The notes beneath the pieces were generated by a model, which was not told the DNA's origin, did no database searches, and was given only the letters and a program-made list of their open reading frames with translations. DNA of 64,000 nucleotides from Rosa chinensis (Eukaryota > Streptophyta > Magnoliopsida > Rosales > Rosaceae): assembly GCF_002994745.2 (NCBI RefSeq), contig NC_037090.1, forward strand, positions 11,963,501 to 12,027,500. The letters are read 5' to 3'. The position numbers were made by a program, and so were the translations under genes. Below, piece after piece: positions 1 through 12,769 of the stretch (position 1 is its first letter; each line of letters opens with the position of its first letter).

Positions 1-357
1 AATCATACACAAGTATTGTTGCAAATGAGATCCAGTTTCAGCTACTCATCTCTGACGCAATATAGATCAGTAAGTTTGAATCCAAATAAACAACAAACCA
101 AAAGTGGATATATATACCTTTATGAATCTTGATTTGTTTGCCTCGGTCAATTCCATTACATTGCACAGCTTCTAACTTTAAGCACTAATCAAACCCATAA
201 CTCATACATTAGCTTCTAATTTTCAGCACTAATCAATAATAGAGAGAGGGCTGGGTATTAACTGAGACCTTTACCTGTACTGTAGACAGCGGCGAAAGGA
301 CGTAGAAGGCTATAGTGGCTCAAGCCTAGACAAGATTTTGGGCTAAAAACCCTTAGT

Positions 358-358
<1 letters not shown>

Positions 359-400
<42 letters not shown>
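359..400. repeat. (GT)n-(AT)n compound microsatellite
   Basis: A run of GT dinucleotides passes directly into a run of AT dinucleotides. Small reading frames across it are made only of repeat-derived residues and are not genes. Confidence 0.95.
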
Positions 401-499
401 CTACCTTCAGCCCATACCAGCTCAAAGAAAAAAAAAAATTATCCATCAAAGTCGCGTGTATTCCCTGTCTCCCACAGCAGCTCACAGCCTCACACAATC

Positions 500-1206
500 A
501 CACTACTCAGACACTCAGTAGGTTAGATTTGTGCGTTTCGATGAAACAACTCCCCTAAGTCTCTCTTCGAAAGCGAAATGCCTCAATCAATCCACACCAA
601 AATTCCCTTCTTGTGGAAAATCTCACCCCTTGTTGTCTAGTTGCCTCAGTCTGCGACGCAGACCAAGGAATCTCCAAAGGACCAAATCAACAATCTTTCT
701 TTCACTTTCTCGTAAACAAGGTATGAAACTCTATCGATCTCCCCTGTTTTGAATTTTTGATACATCTCTGTTCTTCTTCCTACTCTGTTTTTCCTAATGG
801 GGTTTTCTCAAAGAAATCCCAAAAGGAGAAGCTCGCTGATTATGTTTGCTACCAGTGGTGGATGTAATTGTGAGTTGGGCTTTTGTGTATAAGTTGAGGA
901 TTGGGATTGTTGGGAGTTGTTTCATACTTCGTTTTGTTGTGAGAGCTAGTGTTTGCTAATTAATTAGGCTCAATTTCATGTTCTGTTACTTGCTTCAATT
1001 CTTGATTTTTCAGATTTCCAGTTTGATTGGTGTAGATTTCATTTTCTAGGGTGTAGGTTCGTCAAGAATCTGTGACTTGCTTTTTGTGTGAGAGAAAGAT
1101 GAAGCTAATTAATTAGGCTAAATTCCTGTTCATATTTTTTGTTCTGTTGATTAATTGCTTCAATTCTTGCTTTTCTCAGAAATTGACAAACAATGGCAAG
1201 AAAAAT
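500..1206 (+). pseudogene. Leader exon, 5' intron and coding start of a gene cut by a LINE
   Basis: A TC-rich stretch ends in a good donor (AAG|GTATGA, intron from 721). The matching acceptor TTTTCTCAG ends at 1179, and a start codon follows at 1193 (MARKISKSN). The LINE target site lies inside this codon series. Joining across the LINE continues the frame from 7453 for 20 more codons, to a consensus donor GTGAGT at 7512. This is what a plant 5'-UTR intron followed by a first coding exon looks like. The protein is not recognised and I saw no later exons. The upstream limit is arbitrary, since no TATA box was fixed. This is an inference from splice signals plus the preserved frame. Confidence 0.45.
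955..1179 (+). repeat. Tandem duplication of an intron 3' end
   Basis: GCTAATTAATTAGGCT followed by a pyrimidine-rich stretch with TTGCTTCAATTCTTG and a TTTTCAG-type acceptor occurs twice, starting near 955 and near 1104. The acceptor-like AGs fall at about 1013 and 1179. The leader intron therefore carries two alternative acceptors from a roughly 150-bp duplication. Confidence 0.7.
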
Positions 1207-1634
1207 CTCCAAATCCAACTTTTTTGTGTTTCATTATTTACAGTTTTACACTATTTACAAAGCTTACACTGCGGAGGGATACCTTGGGGCTGGTCATGTA
1301 CAAGTAAAGGAGTCAACGAGGACAACTTGGATACAAAACACTGAACTTTCTGGTACGCGCACCACGCGCCCGATATTGAGCTTCTCTTGGCTTTTCGTTA
1401 CCCAACCAACCCACCGCAACCACCCACTACCACTATTACATCGCCGTCTTCGTGACGACGGCAAGCTCAGTGTTCCGTTTCTCAGCCGTTCCTCCGGAGA
1501 GCGGCGGGGAGGCCTTGCCGGCGATTAAGCAATATAAGCGCACGCGATATGAGGATTCATCATCTGCTTAGATCCAAAATGTTCAGACCGAAACGGGAGA
1601 TCCTTTGCTGAGTCCGATCACTGCTAAGACGCCG

Positions 1635-3328
1635 ATGAGCTATGCGAGCTCGGTTCTTCAACCCATGGGTCGTCTTTCCACTGCGATGATGGAAGATTTC
1701 ACTCTATGTGAGAAAGATTACACTATCTCTGATGGTCAATTTGGGCCTAATCTCACATTCTTTGACAGAGTTGAGGCGAAACTTGATCTGGATTGGCATT
1801 GTGCGGTGATTATCAAACTTATGGGTCGACCTAAATCGGATGATGCTTACGAATTCATGAGGAAGGCTTTGACTCGGAAATGGACCTTGAAAGGTAGATG
1901 GCAGCTTGTGGATTTGCCCAATTCTTTCTTTATTGTGAAATTTCAACTATGTGAAGATATGGATTATGCATTGTGCAACGGACCATGGATTATTGCTGGC
2001 CAAACACTTGTGGTCCAAAAATGGCGACCTGATTTTGACCCTGCTGAAGAACAAATTAAACGCATGGCTGTTTGGGTCCGAATCAAAAGCTTGCCTGTGA
2101 AATACTTCAAACAATACACAATGGAGATCATTGGTAGTATGCTTGGCCGAGTTGTTAAAGTTGATCAACACACCCTTGCACAAGCTCGTGGTAAATTTTG
2201 CAGGATCTGTGTTGAGATTAACTTGAATGAACCGCTGAAACCGTATGTTGAGATGGGTGGTAAACCTTATGGTGTTGTTTATGAAGGGATTTCAACAATA
2301 TGTTTCAATTGTGGGTTTACGGACATGTAAAGGATCAATGCCCTTATGCTTCTACTGAACCTGCTACTGGGAATTCTAGTCCTACACAACAAACTAGGCC
2401 TAGCAATGCTATGGATGCTACTAATACTTGCCTTCAGAAACAAAATGATGTTGAGATGCAGGCCTGTGTTTCTGATAAGCTTGCTAATGAAGTTGCTCCA
2501 AATACAATGCCTGGAGAAAATGAAAAGAAATTTGTAAATGCTAAGATGGGACCTTGGATGATCATGAATTATAAGAACAGGAAAGGGAACAATGCTAATC
2601 AAGCTTCTGCAAAAGGAAAAGGGTCTTATGGTTCGAGATTTGCACCCTTGCAAACTGAGGATATTGAAGAGAAAAGTGACACTGCTGAAAAGGCCACCCC
2701 TGTGTCCAAGCCTATTTTTGGCTCTGTTGATAGTGCTAGTGAACCTAAAATTGTTAAAGTGTGGAAGCACGTGCAGGATAAGGCTGCAAAGTCAGCAGCT
2801 AAGGAATCAAAATTGAAAGGCAAGAGTGTTGTGCCCAGCTCCCCTATGAATGCTAGGAAAGGTTTGTCGAAAACTAGGGTACTTCTCAAAGAAATTTCAA
2901 CTAATGACAATATTACTGTCAGTGATGCATCCATATCAAAATCAAAAAAGGGTGCTGTGAAGGGAAACAAGCCTTTTGAATCTGATGCTTCTAAGAATCT
3001 GGCTTCTTTCTCCTTTATGAATGGTGTCTTTAAGGGTGGTACCCCTATAGGTAACTCTTTATCTAATAGTGATCTAAAACTCCCAGCCACGAATTTTATT
3101 GCTACTCTTGGTAATGCACCTCCTGAGGAAGTGCTGGCGTCAAAAGTATCAAATGGGGTTGGCTGTTCAGTTATAAGTGGTGAGATTGATCACCAGAACC
3201 ATGTGGGTTCAAATGATATGCAGAATTCTGCTGATGGCAATGCTGATTTACAGCACACTGTGACAAACTTGGCTTCTTTGGAGTCCAACATGTCCTCTCC
3301 AATTGGAGAGGATATGATTGTTGCTTAA
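1635..3328 (+). pseudogene. LINE-A ORF1 (DUF4283 / zinc-knuckle protein), one frameshift
   Basis: The first ATG in frame (1635) gives MSYASSV. A conserved plant-retroelement block follows (LMGRPKSDDAYEFMRKAL, then WIIAGQTLVVQKWRPDFDP), typical of the DUF4283 domain of ORF1 proteins, which bind element RNA. A zinc knuckle begins CFNCG at about 2300, but the frame shifts inside it and meets a stop at 2328. The continuation GHVKDQCPYA is in another frame that stays open to the stop at 3326. The downstream half is Lys/Ser-rich and poorly conserved, as usual for these proteins. A single 1-nt lesion in the knuckle is the only break I could see. Confidence 0.85.
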
Positions 3329-3365
3329 CTTTAGGTTGTTTAACCTCTTTGCTTTCCTCTAATTA

Positions 3366-6300
3366 ATGGATAAAATTCTCTTTTGGAATACTAGAGGTGC
3401 TGGAGGTGATGATTTTAGTTCTGTAATTGTGGACCTTGTTAAGATGCATGATGTTGATCTTTTAATTATTTGCGAACCTAGAATTCAATTTTCTAAAGCT
3501 AAGAGACATCTTTTGAGCATTGGTTTTACTGACTTTGTAGTTGAAGAAGCAACTGGTTTTTCAGGTGCTATCTGGATATTGTGGAATAAAAATAAAGTTC
3601 AGCTCCAAAAGATTGACTCTAATTCTCAATCTATCACTGTGAAAGTTTCTGGGAATGGCATAGGTGATTGGTTACTCACCGGTCTTTATGCTAGCCCCTG
3701 TCCTAGCACTAGACAAAGATTGTGGAACTATCTTACTGCGATGTCAAATTCTACTTAACTCCCCTGGATGATTGTAGGTGATTTTAATGAACTTGTTGCT
3801 TATGCTGATAAAAATGGCGGATCTTACGCAGGTAAATTTGGAGGTCTTAGAGATTGGGTGCAAAGTGAGGCTATGATTGATCTTGGATATCAAGGTGCTA
3901 ATTTTACCTGGTCAAGTGGAAGAATTAAAGAAAGATTGGATCGGGGTTTCTGTAACACTGATTGGAGGCTGCTATTTGCTGAAGCTAGAGTTATCCATCT
4001 TGCCAAAACGAAGTCTGACCATTGCCCATTATTGCTGAGACTTCAACCACATGTCCAGAATTGTAGAATTAATCCTCCTTTCCGTTTTCATTCCATGTGG
4101 ATGCAACATGAGGAGTACAAGGGATTTGTGACTACTGCTTGGAATAATACTGTTGGTAATCTGCTCGACAAAACTAATCTTCTTGCTTCTGAGTTAAATA
4201 CATGGAATAAAGACGTCTTTGGGAATATTTTCAAAAAGAAGAGAAGGCTCCTTGCTAGAATTGCGGGCATTCAGAAGAAGCTATGTGTTCATGACAACCC
4301 TTTCCTGCTCAACCTTGAGAAAGAGCTTATTAAGCAGTATGAATTGGTCAGGGACCAAGAAGCTATGCTATGGAAGCAAAAGTCAAGAGAAAAGTGGATT
4401 CAAGATGGTGATAGAAACACAAAATATTTTCACATTACCACTATGGTCAGGAGAAGGAAAAATAAAATCGATGGCCTTTTTGATGATAGTGGTGGTTGGT
4501 GTGAAAATCCTGAAGACATGAAAATATTGCAAAATGCTTTTTCCAGATGCTATTTGCTTATGAAGAAAGTCTTAATATGAGATTCAATATTCCTAATCTT
4601 TTTCCTACAGGTGATACCAATTGCAGTGAGAATCTAGTGGCTCCTGTCAGTCTCCAAGAAATAAGATCTGCTTTATTCTCTATCGGAGGTCTGAAAGCCC
4701 CTGGCTTTGATGGCTTTCCTGCAGCTTTCTTTCAAAATCATTGGGATCTTTGCAAAGTGGAAATCATTAACTTAGTTACTAATGCCTTTCTTCAAGGCCA
4801 ATTAGCCTATGTTGTACGATGTACAAGGTAATTACCAAGATCATTGTTGCTCGTATTCGTCCGTTCTTACAGTAGTGGATAAGTCCGAACCAAGTGAGTT
4901 TTGTTCTTGGAAGACACATATCAGACAATGTCATGATTACACAGGAGATTGTAAGAATACAAAGGGGGAAAGAGGCTTCTTTGTTTGGAAAATTGACTTA
5001 TCCAAAGCCTATGACAAGTTGAGTTGGAGCTTTATCCATCAGGTACTTTATGAACTTCAGCTTCCTCCTATTCTTATTAAACTTATAATGCATTGTGTCA
5101 CTTCAACTAGTTTTCAAGTAATCCTTAACGGTGATTTGTCTGAGAAATTTACTGCTGGTAGAGGAATTAGACAAGGGGATCCCTTATCCCCTTACATTTT
5201 TGTACTTTGCATGGAAAAGCTCTCCCATCTCATTCAATCGGCGATTGAAGTTGGCCAATGGAAACCAATCAAATCCTCTCAATCTGGTCCATTGGTGTCA
5301 CACTTGTTTTTTGCTGATGACTTGATCCTGTTTGCTGAAGCTTCTACCAACCAAGCTAGAGTCCTGAAAAAATGCATGGATTTGTTTTGTAGTATCTCTG
5401 GTCAGTCTGTGAATTTTGAGAAATCCAAAATTTACTGCTCCCCTAATGTTAGGACTAACCTTGCCAGAGCTATAAGTGGTATTTGTGGCTCACCTCTCAC
5501 GAAGGATCTTGGTAAGTATCTTGGTGTGCCTCTTTTGCATTCTCGAGTTACTAAACTCACTTACTCTGAAATGATTGACAAGGTTCATGGTAGGCTCTGT
5601 GGATGGAAAAGTAAAACTCTGAGCATGGCTGGTAGACTCACTCTAATTAATTCTGTGACTGCTTCTATACCTATTTACACTATGCAGACAGCTAAGATCC
5701 CCTTATCTACTTGTGATGCTTTAGATAAACTCAACAGGGATTTTCTTTGGGGTGATAGTGATGATAAAAGGAAAATACATTTGGTAAATTGGGACAATGT
5801 TTGCAAACCTAAAAATAGGGGTGGCTTAGGCATTAAGAGGACAACTGATATGAATAAAGCCATGTTGGCTAAGGTTAGTTGGAGAATTCTACAAAATGAT
5901 GATGGTTTCTGGTGCAATTTGTACAAAGCTAAATATTTGAAACATGTCAGTGTGATTAGAAATCTCTACAAACCTCCTGATAAGTGCTCTACTACTTGGC
6001 GTAGTATTTGCTCTGGCGCTACTCTATTAAGACAAGGAATTATATGGAGAATTGGTGATGGTGGCACTGCTCGATTTTGGACTGACCATTGGTCCTCTCA
6101 AGGAATTTTGGCTCCTCTGGCTATTGATCGTACCATGGTGGATCCCAACTTACTAGTTCAGGACTTCTGGAATGGCTATGATTGGGATATCACAATGGTT
6201 TGTGCTTGTTTACCTCCTGAAATTGCAGCTAAAATTATTTGCATTCCTATTGATAACGTTGGGCGCACTTCTAATAAGATGATATGGAAGCCCACACATG

Positions 6301-7366
6301 ATGGTAAATTTTCTGTGAAAAGTGCTTATAATAGCATTGTTGATGATGGTCAACCTATTAGTGGTCTTTGGAAAGGTATCTGGAGCTTCAATATTCATCC
6401 AAAATTAAAAATCTTCAATTGGCTCTTTGTTCGAGGGAGGTTGCTGACTAATATGCACCGAGCACAAAGACACTTTACTATGAACCCAAACTGTAAACAT
6501 TGCCCTGAGGAACCTGAATCTATGATTCATTTGTTCAGGGATTGTCCCATGGCTACTACTGTTTGGAAGGAAATTGGAATGCCTGCTACCATTATTAGAA
6601 CTTTCAAGCTTGACTGGAATAGTTGGATAACAGCTAAGCTCTTGCAAAAAAACTGTAAGTTTTTGGGATTTTATTGGTCTCATTTGTTCATTTACACCTG
6701 TTGGTTTATTTGGAAATGGCGCAACAAGTATATTTTTGATGATGGCTTCCAAAGACCTCATAATACTGCTTCCATTATATTTCAGTACATTAGAGAATGG
6801 AGCTCTTGTCACATTAACTCTAAGAATATCTCTATCAGTAGAACTGGATGTTGTGTTGGCAAAAACCTTCTGTTGGCCAATTCAAATTAAATGTGGATGG
6901 ATCCAGAACCAATAATGGTTTAATTGGTGCTGGAGGGGTCATAAGGGACAGCTCAGGAATTTGGCATCATGGCTTTATGCACAACATTGGTAGTGGTGAA
7001 GTTCTTCAAGCTGAGGCTTGGGGTTTGTTTACAGGGTTGCAGATTGCCATTGAGCTTAAGATCAAGCATATTACTGTGGAAACTGATTCTGCTACCCTTT
7101 TGAACCTAATGATGAGTGCTGACATTGATCTCCATCCCTTGGGTACTCTGCTTTCTAATTGTAAGATTATGCTTACCTCATTTGAATCTTATTTTATTCA
7201 GTATATCCATCGTGAGCAGAATATGGTTGCGGATGGTTTAGCCAAGATAAGTATTGATCAAGAGATAGGGCTTTGCAGATGCCCTTCCATTCCTCCTTTT
7301 GTCTATCAAGCTGTGATGGATGATATTGATGGCATTTCTAGGCCTAGAACCTTTATGTCTTCTTAG
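3366..7366 (+). pseudogene. LINE-A ORF2 (endonuclease-RT-RNase H), several lesions
   Basis: ATG at 3366 gives MDKILFWNTRGAGGDDF, the start of an AP-type endonuclease; the endonuclease also has VGDFNELV and KSDHCPLLL. An in-frame stop lies at 3756, frameshifts fall near 4560 and 4810-4960, and another near 6860. The reverse transcriptase has KIDLSKAYDKLSW, RGIRQGDPLSPYIF and the catalytic FADD box (5310-5321). It is followed by a zf-RVT Cys/His region (CKHCPEEPESMIHLFRDC) and a C-terminal RNase H domain (LNVDGS, then VETDS and VADGLAK) from about 6870 to the stop at 7364. The enzyme nicks DNA and copies element RNA at the nick. It is dead in this copy. Confidence 0.92.
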
Positions 7367-7452
7367 GTAGACTAGTTTTTTTGTCTTCTTCCTTGCGTTC
7401 GGGCCTTGTGCCCCTACTGTACCAAAAAAAAAAAAAAAGCTCCAAATCCAAC

Positions 7453-8228
7453 ACCAAGATTAGCACGATCAAGATTAACAGCCCCCATTATAGTGATATA
7501 GTCTTTGATTGGTGAGTTGCGTGCTATCGGTTTTGGGTTTGTTTGTGTACATTTTTTCTGGTGGGTGTTCGGAAACATCAAACATGGACTGGTTTTTCAG
7601 CTCAAACATCAAAAAAATTAATTTGTGCACTTCTAATTAGCCTAGACAACAATTGGATCCTGGATTCGCCACTGACTGTAGATCTAAGATCCATGACCAA
7701 TTAGCTGGGTACCACCCGACAACAATTGATGGATCCCAATCCCAGTATTAAAACGACATCCGAGTCCTTGTATTTGCATTTCCCATCAATCCGAACACCA
7801 GCAAGCTTTTTCTCTGGTCTTGCAAGTTCTGTCAACAACGGCAAAGCTCTCCGCTTAAGATCATCAGAGTTCGTTTACAAAACGATCATCACTGAATTAT
7901 GAAGCTCCACAAGAAATTCAAATTCCTAAAGGAAAACTCAAAATGTTGGATTAAAAAAAGTTGTGAAATCTTACCGTAAGATGCTGCTGCTTTTGTCGCG
8001 AGAGGACTGGGTGTCTGGGTATTTAACTTAATATCCTAGCTAGCTATCCATTTTTGAGAGAGAAAATTAGAGAGAGATAAGAGATTTGTGAGAAAGAGGG
8101 AGATTGAGAGAATAAAGTCTTTACTCTTTCGATCAGAGATGTAGGATTAGAATTTTATTATTTATATTTTTACACAGATATTCTTGTGAACTAATGTTGC
8201 ACGCGGAAAACTGTTTGAATTTTTAATT
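7453..8228. other. Spacer between the two LINEs
   Basis: The first 59 bases continue the reading frame that LINE-A interrupted and end at a consensus donor (GTGAGT, 7512). The rest is AT-rich with a GAGAGA-rich patch near 8055-8110. I see no further exon I can support and no RNA gene. Confidence 0.6.
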
Positions 8229-8241
8229 TACCATATGACAA

Positions 8242-8246
<5 letters not shown>

Positions 8247-8272
<26 letters not shown>

Positions 8273-11200
8273 TTTGAGTTAAAAATGGATTTCATTCAAA
8301 GACCCCTAAGAGGGTTGATTACAATCAAATTTGAGTGCATCAAGGATACACTCTTGAGCATGATCAAACCACAATAGGCTATTGCTACTATCATAGGCAA
8401 TGCCAGCGAGCCGGTGAGCCACTGAGTTGGCTGTTCGAGGAGTGTAGCCCAAGGACATAGTAGGTAAAGCAAGTAGACCCATTTTAATGTCATCAATCAG
8501 ATTACCTTTGACGTGAGATTCATGTTGTGCAGAAGCCACATCCCAAGTTGCTTGTAGACAATCAGTCTCAATAATAACGTTTGTAGCATGCATGGATTCA
8601 AGTAAACGAAGACCTTCCTTGATTGCTCTTAGTTCTACCTGTTTTGGGGATGCCATATGCGAAATTGGGACCGCAAAGGCTGCCTTAAAATGCCTAGCTC
8701 CATCCCGTAAGATTCCTCCCAGACCTCCCTTAACATCATTGGGTAAGAAGCTGCCATCGACATTTAATTTCCAATTCCCATTGGCAGCAGGTTTCCAGCG
8801 AGTTCTCTCCTTCAACTTAGTGGTTCTGTCAATACTCCTAGCTTGATGAAATTCCTCCAGCCAAGCGAGCGAGCTACATAAAATACTATCAGCAGTTTGG
8901 CTCTTATCTTGCCATAATTTATTATTTCTGTTTTTCCACAAAGCCCATAACACCATCAACAGTTTCTCAAAAGTAACGTTGTTCAATTGAACTGCTCGTT
9001 CTAACATCCACTCTTTGAAGTTAAGAGTAGGAAGCAGACTGTCATGCAGGTTAAATAATGGGGAGGCTAAAATTGAAGAGGCAACGGGGCACTTACCGAA
9101 CACATGTGCATTATCTTCATATGGGTGAGTGCATAGTAGGCATCTTAGTTCACCATTATAACCTTTGGTTTGCAACTTAGCCCTTGTGGGAAGCAGATTT
9201 TGGCAAGCTCTCCAAAGGCATACATGTACTTTGCCAGGCACTTTTGCTTGCCAAAGACGTTTCCATAAAACCCTATACGGATTGCCCTGTGATGAGGAAG
9301 CTAAACTTTGCTCCAACACTGCAGCCCGTGCTATCAAACAAAGCCTATCAAGTAAAGCTCGTTGACTTAATGGGATGCATAAAATCTTTCCTGCAACGTC
9401 CTCCAAGAAACACAAGTTTACCATGGAAGGCATCCATTGTTTGGTGTAAGGATCAATGAGGTCTGCGACTTATTCAAAAGGACAATCAGTCAGTTTTTGC
9501 ACTAGGTACTGTGGACAATCTGAGATCCAACTGTCAGTCCATATATTGACAGTTGATCCATCCCCAACTCTCCATTGTGTACCAGCTTTCAAAATTGGTC
9601 TTCCTTGCAAGATACTCATCCACGAGAAAGAAGGAGCATCGCCTAATTCAGCCTCCCAGAAGCTACAATGTGGATGATATCTTGCCTTATACAATCGGGC
9701 AATTAGTGATTGGGGGTTGGTGACAAGTCTCCATGCTTGTTTAGCAAGCATTGCTAAATTATAAGCATAGATGTTTTTGAAACCCATACCTCCCTCCTCC
9801 TTAGTGAAGCAAAGTTTCTCCCAACTCCGCCAATGAATTCTTTTTTTCTCATCCGTGTCACCCCAAAAGAAGGAAGCACATAACTGATGAATGTCATCAC
9901 ATAAACCCTTCTGAAGTAGATAACAATTCATGGCATACAGAGGCATAGTTTGAGCCACCGCTTTAATTAAGGTCTCTTTACCAGCTGCACTAAGAATTTT
10001 TGCCTTCCAACTCACTAATTTTTTTGTGAGTTTTTCTTTTATGTACTCAAAGATAGCATTTTTGGATCTACCTATGCGCATTGGGAGACCCAAGTATCTG
10101 TCATGCTCGTGTACACATTTGACTCCCAGTATAGCTGCAAGTTCTTCTTTCCTCACCTGCGCCACATTGTTACTAAAAACAACACTACTTTTATCAAGAT
10201 TGACCCTCTGGCCCAAAGCCTTTTCATACACATTTAACAATCTTCGAAACTGTGAGCACTCCTCATTAGTGGCAGTACCAAATAGTATACTGTCATCAGC
10301 AAAGAAAAGATGATGCAAAGTTGGAGCTTGTGGACACATATTGAGACCCTGTAAAGCACCTTCTTGGACCGCCTTAGAAATCAAAGTCGACAAGCCCTCA
10401 CTGCATAATATAAAGAGGTAGGGAGGTCTCCCTGCCTAATGCCTCTAGATGGGATGATCTGATCCGAAGGCTCCCCATGAATCAAGATTGCATACTTGAC
10501 TGACATGACACAATTCATCACCATCCTAACCCACCGTGGATCAAAACCGAGCTTTAGAAGAATCGCTTGCACAAAAGGCCATTCTAGGCTATCATACGCC
10601 TTACTAATATCAAGTTTGAGAGAGAAAAAACCTGTTTCTTGATGGCGAAGTTTATGCATGAAATGTGCAGCCTCTGTTGCTACCAGGGTATTATCAGAAA
10701 TCAAACGTCCTGGCACATACGCACTCTGAAGAGGAGAAATAATATCATGTAGCCAGATCTTCAATCTGTTTGTCACCACTTTAGAACTTATGCGGCAAAT
10801 AACATTACATAACGCAATTGGGCGAAACTGAGTTGCATCCCTCGGCTCGAGGACTTTTGGAATCAAACATAAATGGGTGAAGTTGGATTCTGGCCAGAGT
10901 TCACATTTTTCCAACATGCTACGCACCGCAATGCATACATCATGACCCACTAGCTACATCCCAATATTTCTGGAAGAAAAAGGGGGACATACCATCAGGT
11001 CCCGGGCTCTTGGATGGGTGCATTTGAAACAAGGCATTTTTAATTTCATCATCAGAGTAGTTTTGCATTAATGCTGCATTCATGTTGTCATCAACCCTAC
11101 GCGGCACAGCTTCCATCACTTCTAACATAGCAGCATGATCACTGCCTTCAGTAGTAAAAACATTCTGGAAATACGTATGCAGCAGATGTTCAATTACCTG

Positions 11201-12405
11201 TGGTTCAGTTCTCCGCTCCCCATGAGCATCTGTTAAGCCTTTTATGGTGTTTTGACTTTTCCTGTTACTAGCTTTCCTGTGAAAAAAGCAGAATTGCGAT
11301 CGCCATCTTTTAACCAGATTGCTCGGGAACGTTGTCTCCAATATTTTTCCTGATTCGTGAGTAACCGGTTGTACTTAACATGCAGAGTTTTTTGTTCTTC
11401 ATAAAGCTCCGGAGAATGAGGGAGTCCCACGAAGCTTTTCCTGTATAATTCTCATCTCTATTTTCTGCTGGTCAAAATCCGTGACATGCCATTGCATTAA
11501 ATTCTGTCCCGTTGCTTCAATCTTACGACTTAACTGCTGTAATGCATTCCCAGTTGTAGCATTCCGGCCGCCCCCACCAGCATTCTTCAAAACGGAAGCG
11601 GCGGACAGTTCGTTTAGGCTGGACCTGATTTCCTCGGACCTCAATTAAGAGAGGGCAATGATCCGAGTCTGATGGTTCTAGAACAATAACTCTGCTTAAA
11701 GGGAAGCGTTGTCTCCATTGAGGGGAGTGAAATCCCCTGTCCAGTCTCTCCTTAGTAAACGTATTATACCAAGTGTATTTGCTGCCAATAAAGCCCATGT
11801 CGAGCAAGTTGCATTGAGCCATTGTACGTCGAAACTTTAACATCGCAGTACGTAGCCGCCCTAGGTGGTCCTCCTGATTTGTCCTCCTGACACATAATTT
11901 CGTTAAAATCATCAGCCATAATCCATGGAAGAGAGATGGCTTGATTGGCTAGGGTTTTTATCAACTGCCAAGTATGATCCCGGCCTCCTCGAGCAGCTAC
12001 TCCATAAATCCCAGTAAACCTCCATTGCTCCGTACCTGGTTTACCAATGATTGCATCGATGTGATTGGCAGAGTAGGTTTGGAGATCAACATGAGTCTCA
12101 TCATTCCAGAACAACGCTAACCCTTGGCCTTCATCTTCATGTGACACACAAAAACCACTTTTGAAGCCTAACCTACCTTGCAAGGAATCAATTAACCCTT
12201 TCTTAGCTAGGGTTTCCGAGAGAAAAATAAGACATGGTTTCCTCGCCTTCACTATATCAAGGAGGGCTCGTTGGGTTTCAAAATTGACGATTCCTCGACA
12301 GTTCCACACAAGGATATTTCCTTGCAACATTTGTGCCGGAAAACTCACGGCTTGGTGGCAGCGTTCAGAGAGCGGCGGCCTTTAGATAACTCTTATTTTG
12401 GCTTC
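8247..12405 (-). mobile_element. L1-type LINE, 5' truncated (LINE-B)
   Basis: The flanks carry an 18-bp target duplication with one mismatch: TACCATATGACAATATAT at 8229-8246 and TACCATCTGACAATATAT at 12406-12423. The A-tract appears as T's at 8264-8276 on the + strand, so the element points left. Only ORF2 is present and no ORF1 exists between ORF2 and the right target site. Because the target duplication abuts this end, the loss is a 5' truncation at insertion and not a later deletion. An (AT)n run adjoins the 3' tail. Confidence 0.92.
8306..12330 (-). pseudogene. LINE-B ORF2 (endonuclease-RT-RNase H), multiply frameshifted
   Basis: The start at 12330 gives MLQGNILVWNCRGIVNFETQ, an AP-type endonuclease. 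It continues through SDSDHCPLLIEVRG near 11650 after a frameshift. The reverse transcriptase runs from about 10950 (LISDNTLVATEAAHFMH, KLDISKAYDSLEW, RGIRQGD) through the FADD box at 10292-10303 (LHHLFFADDSILF). A zf-RVT region (CLLCTHPYEDNAHVFGKC) and RNase H (LNVDGSFLPN, IETDCLQA) finish at 8306. At least six frame breaks scatter along it. LINE-A has different residues at most of these motifs, so the two are separate lineages. Confidence 0.9.
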
Positions 12406-12423
12406 TACCATCTGACAATATAT

Positions 12424-12769
12424 TAGAATCACTAAATTTTATTTTATTTCACACGAGACTCCGTGTGTAAATTGTTCTGAAATCTGAAAAATATTGGGTC
12501 TCATTTTAAACCCTATATGGCAACGATAGTCTCTGTGGAAAATGTATACACACGGAACCGAGTTTTGCGTAATCGCGTTTGCCTTCTTATTCATTTGACT
12601 AAATTATTATGCGTGTGCTTCCAAACATATGTTAATAATTTGAAAGTTCAAACTAAATCCTAATCAGGAATTTCGTTGCAAAAAGTAAACGGTATTCGAT
12701 TGATCCTCAGTACTATAAAAGGAAGATCCTAGAGCTTATATCCAGTAGAGATAGCTAGGTATAAGAAAG
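12424..12769 (+). promoter_or_regulatory. Promoter of the first glycine-rich membrane gene
   Basis: A clean TATA box (TATAAAA, 12714-12720) lies 50 bp before the ATG at 12770, giving a short leader. The rest of the interval is AT-rich with no other motif I would defend. Confidence 0.65.

Larger units (their letters stand above)
1220..7439 (+). mobile_element. L1-type LINE, near full length (LINE-A)
   Basis: This is a non-LTR retrotransposon of about 6.2 kb flanked by a perfect 13-bp target duplication, CTCCAAATCCAAC, at 1207-1219 and 7440-7452. It ends in an A-tract (7424-7438), as expected of target-primed reverse transcription. In order it holds a 5' UTR (1220-1634), ORF1 with a DUF4283-type nucleic-acid-binding domain and zinc knuckle, and ORF2 with endonuclease, reverse transcriptase, zf-RVT and RNase H. 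Both ORFs are broken, so this copy cannot act by itself. The perfect target duplication shows the boundaries are original. Confidence 0.93.

Noticed and set aside
359..400. Z-DNA or regulatory function of the GT/AT run
   Set aside because: Only a compound microsatellite can be supported.
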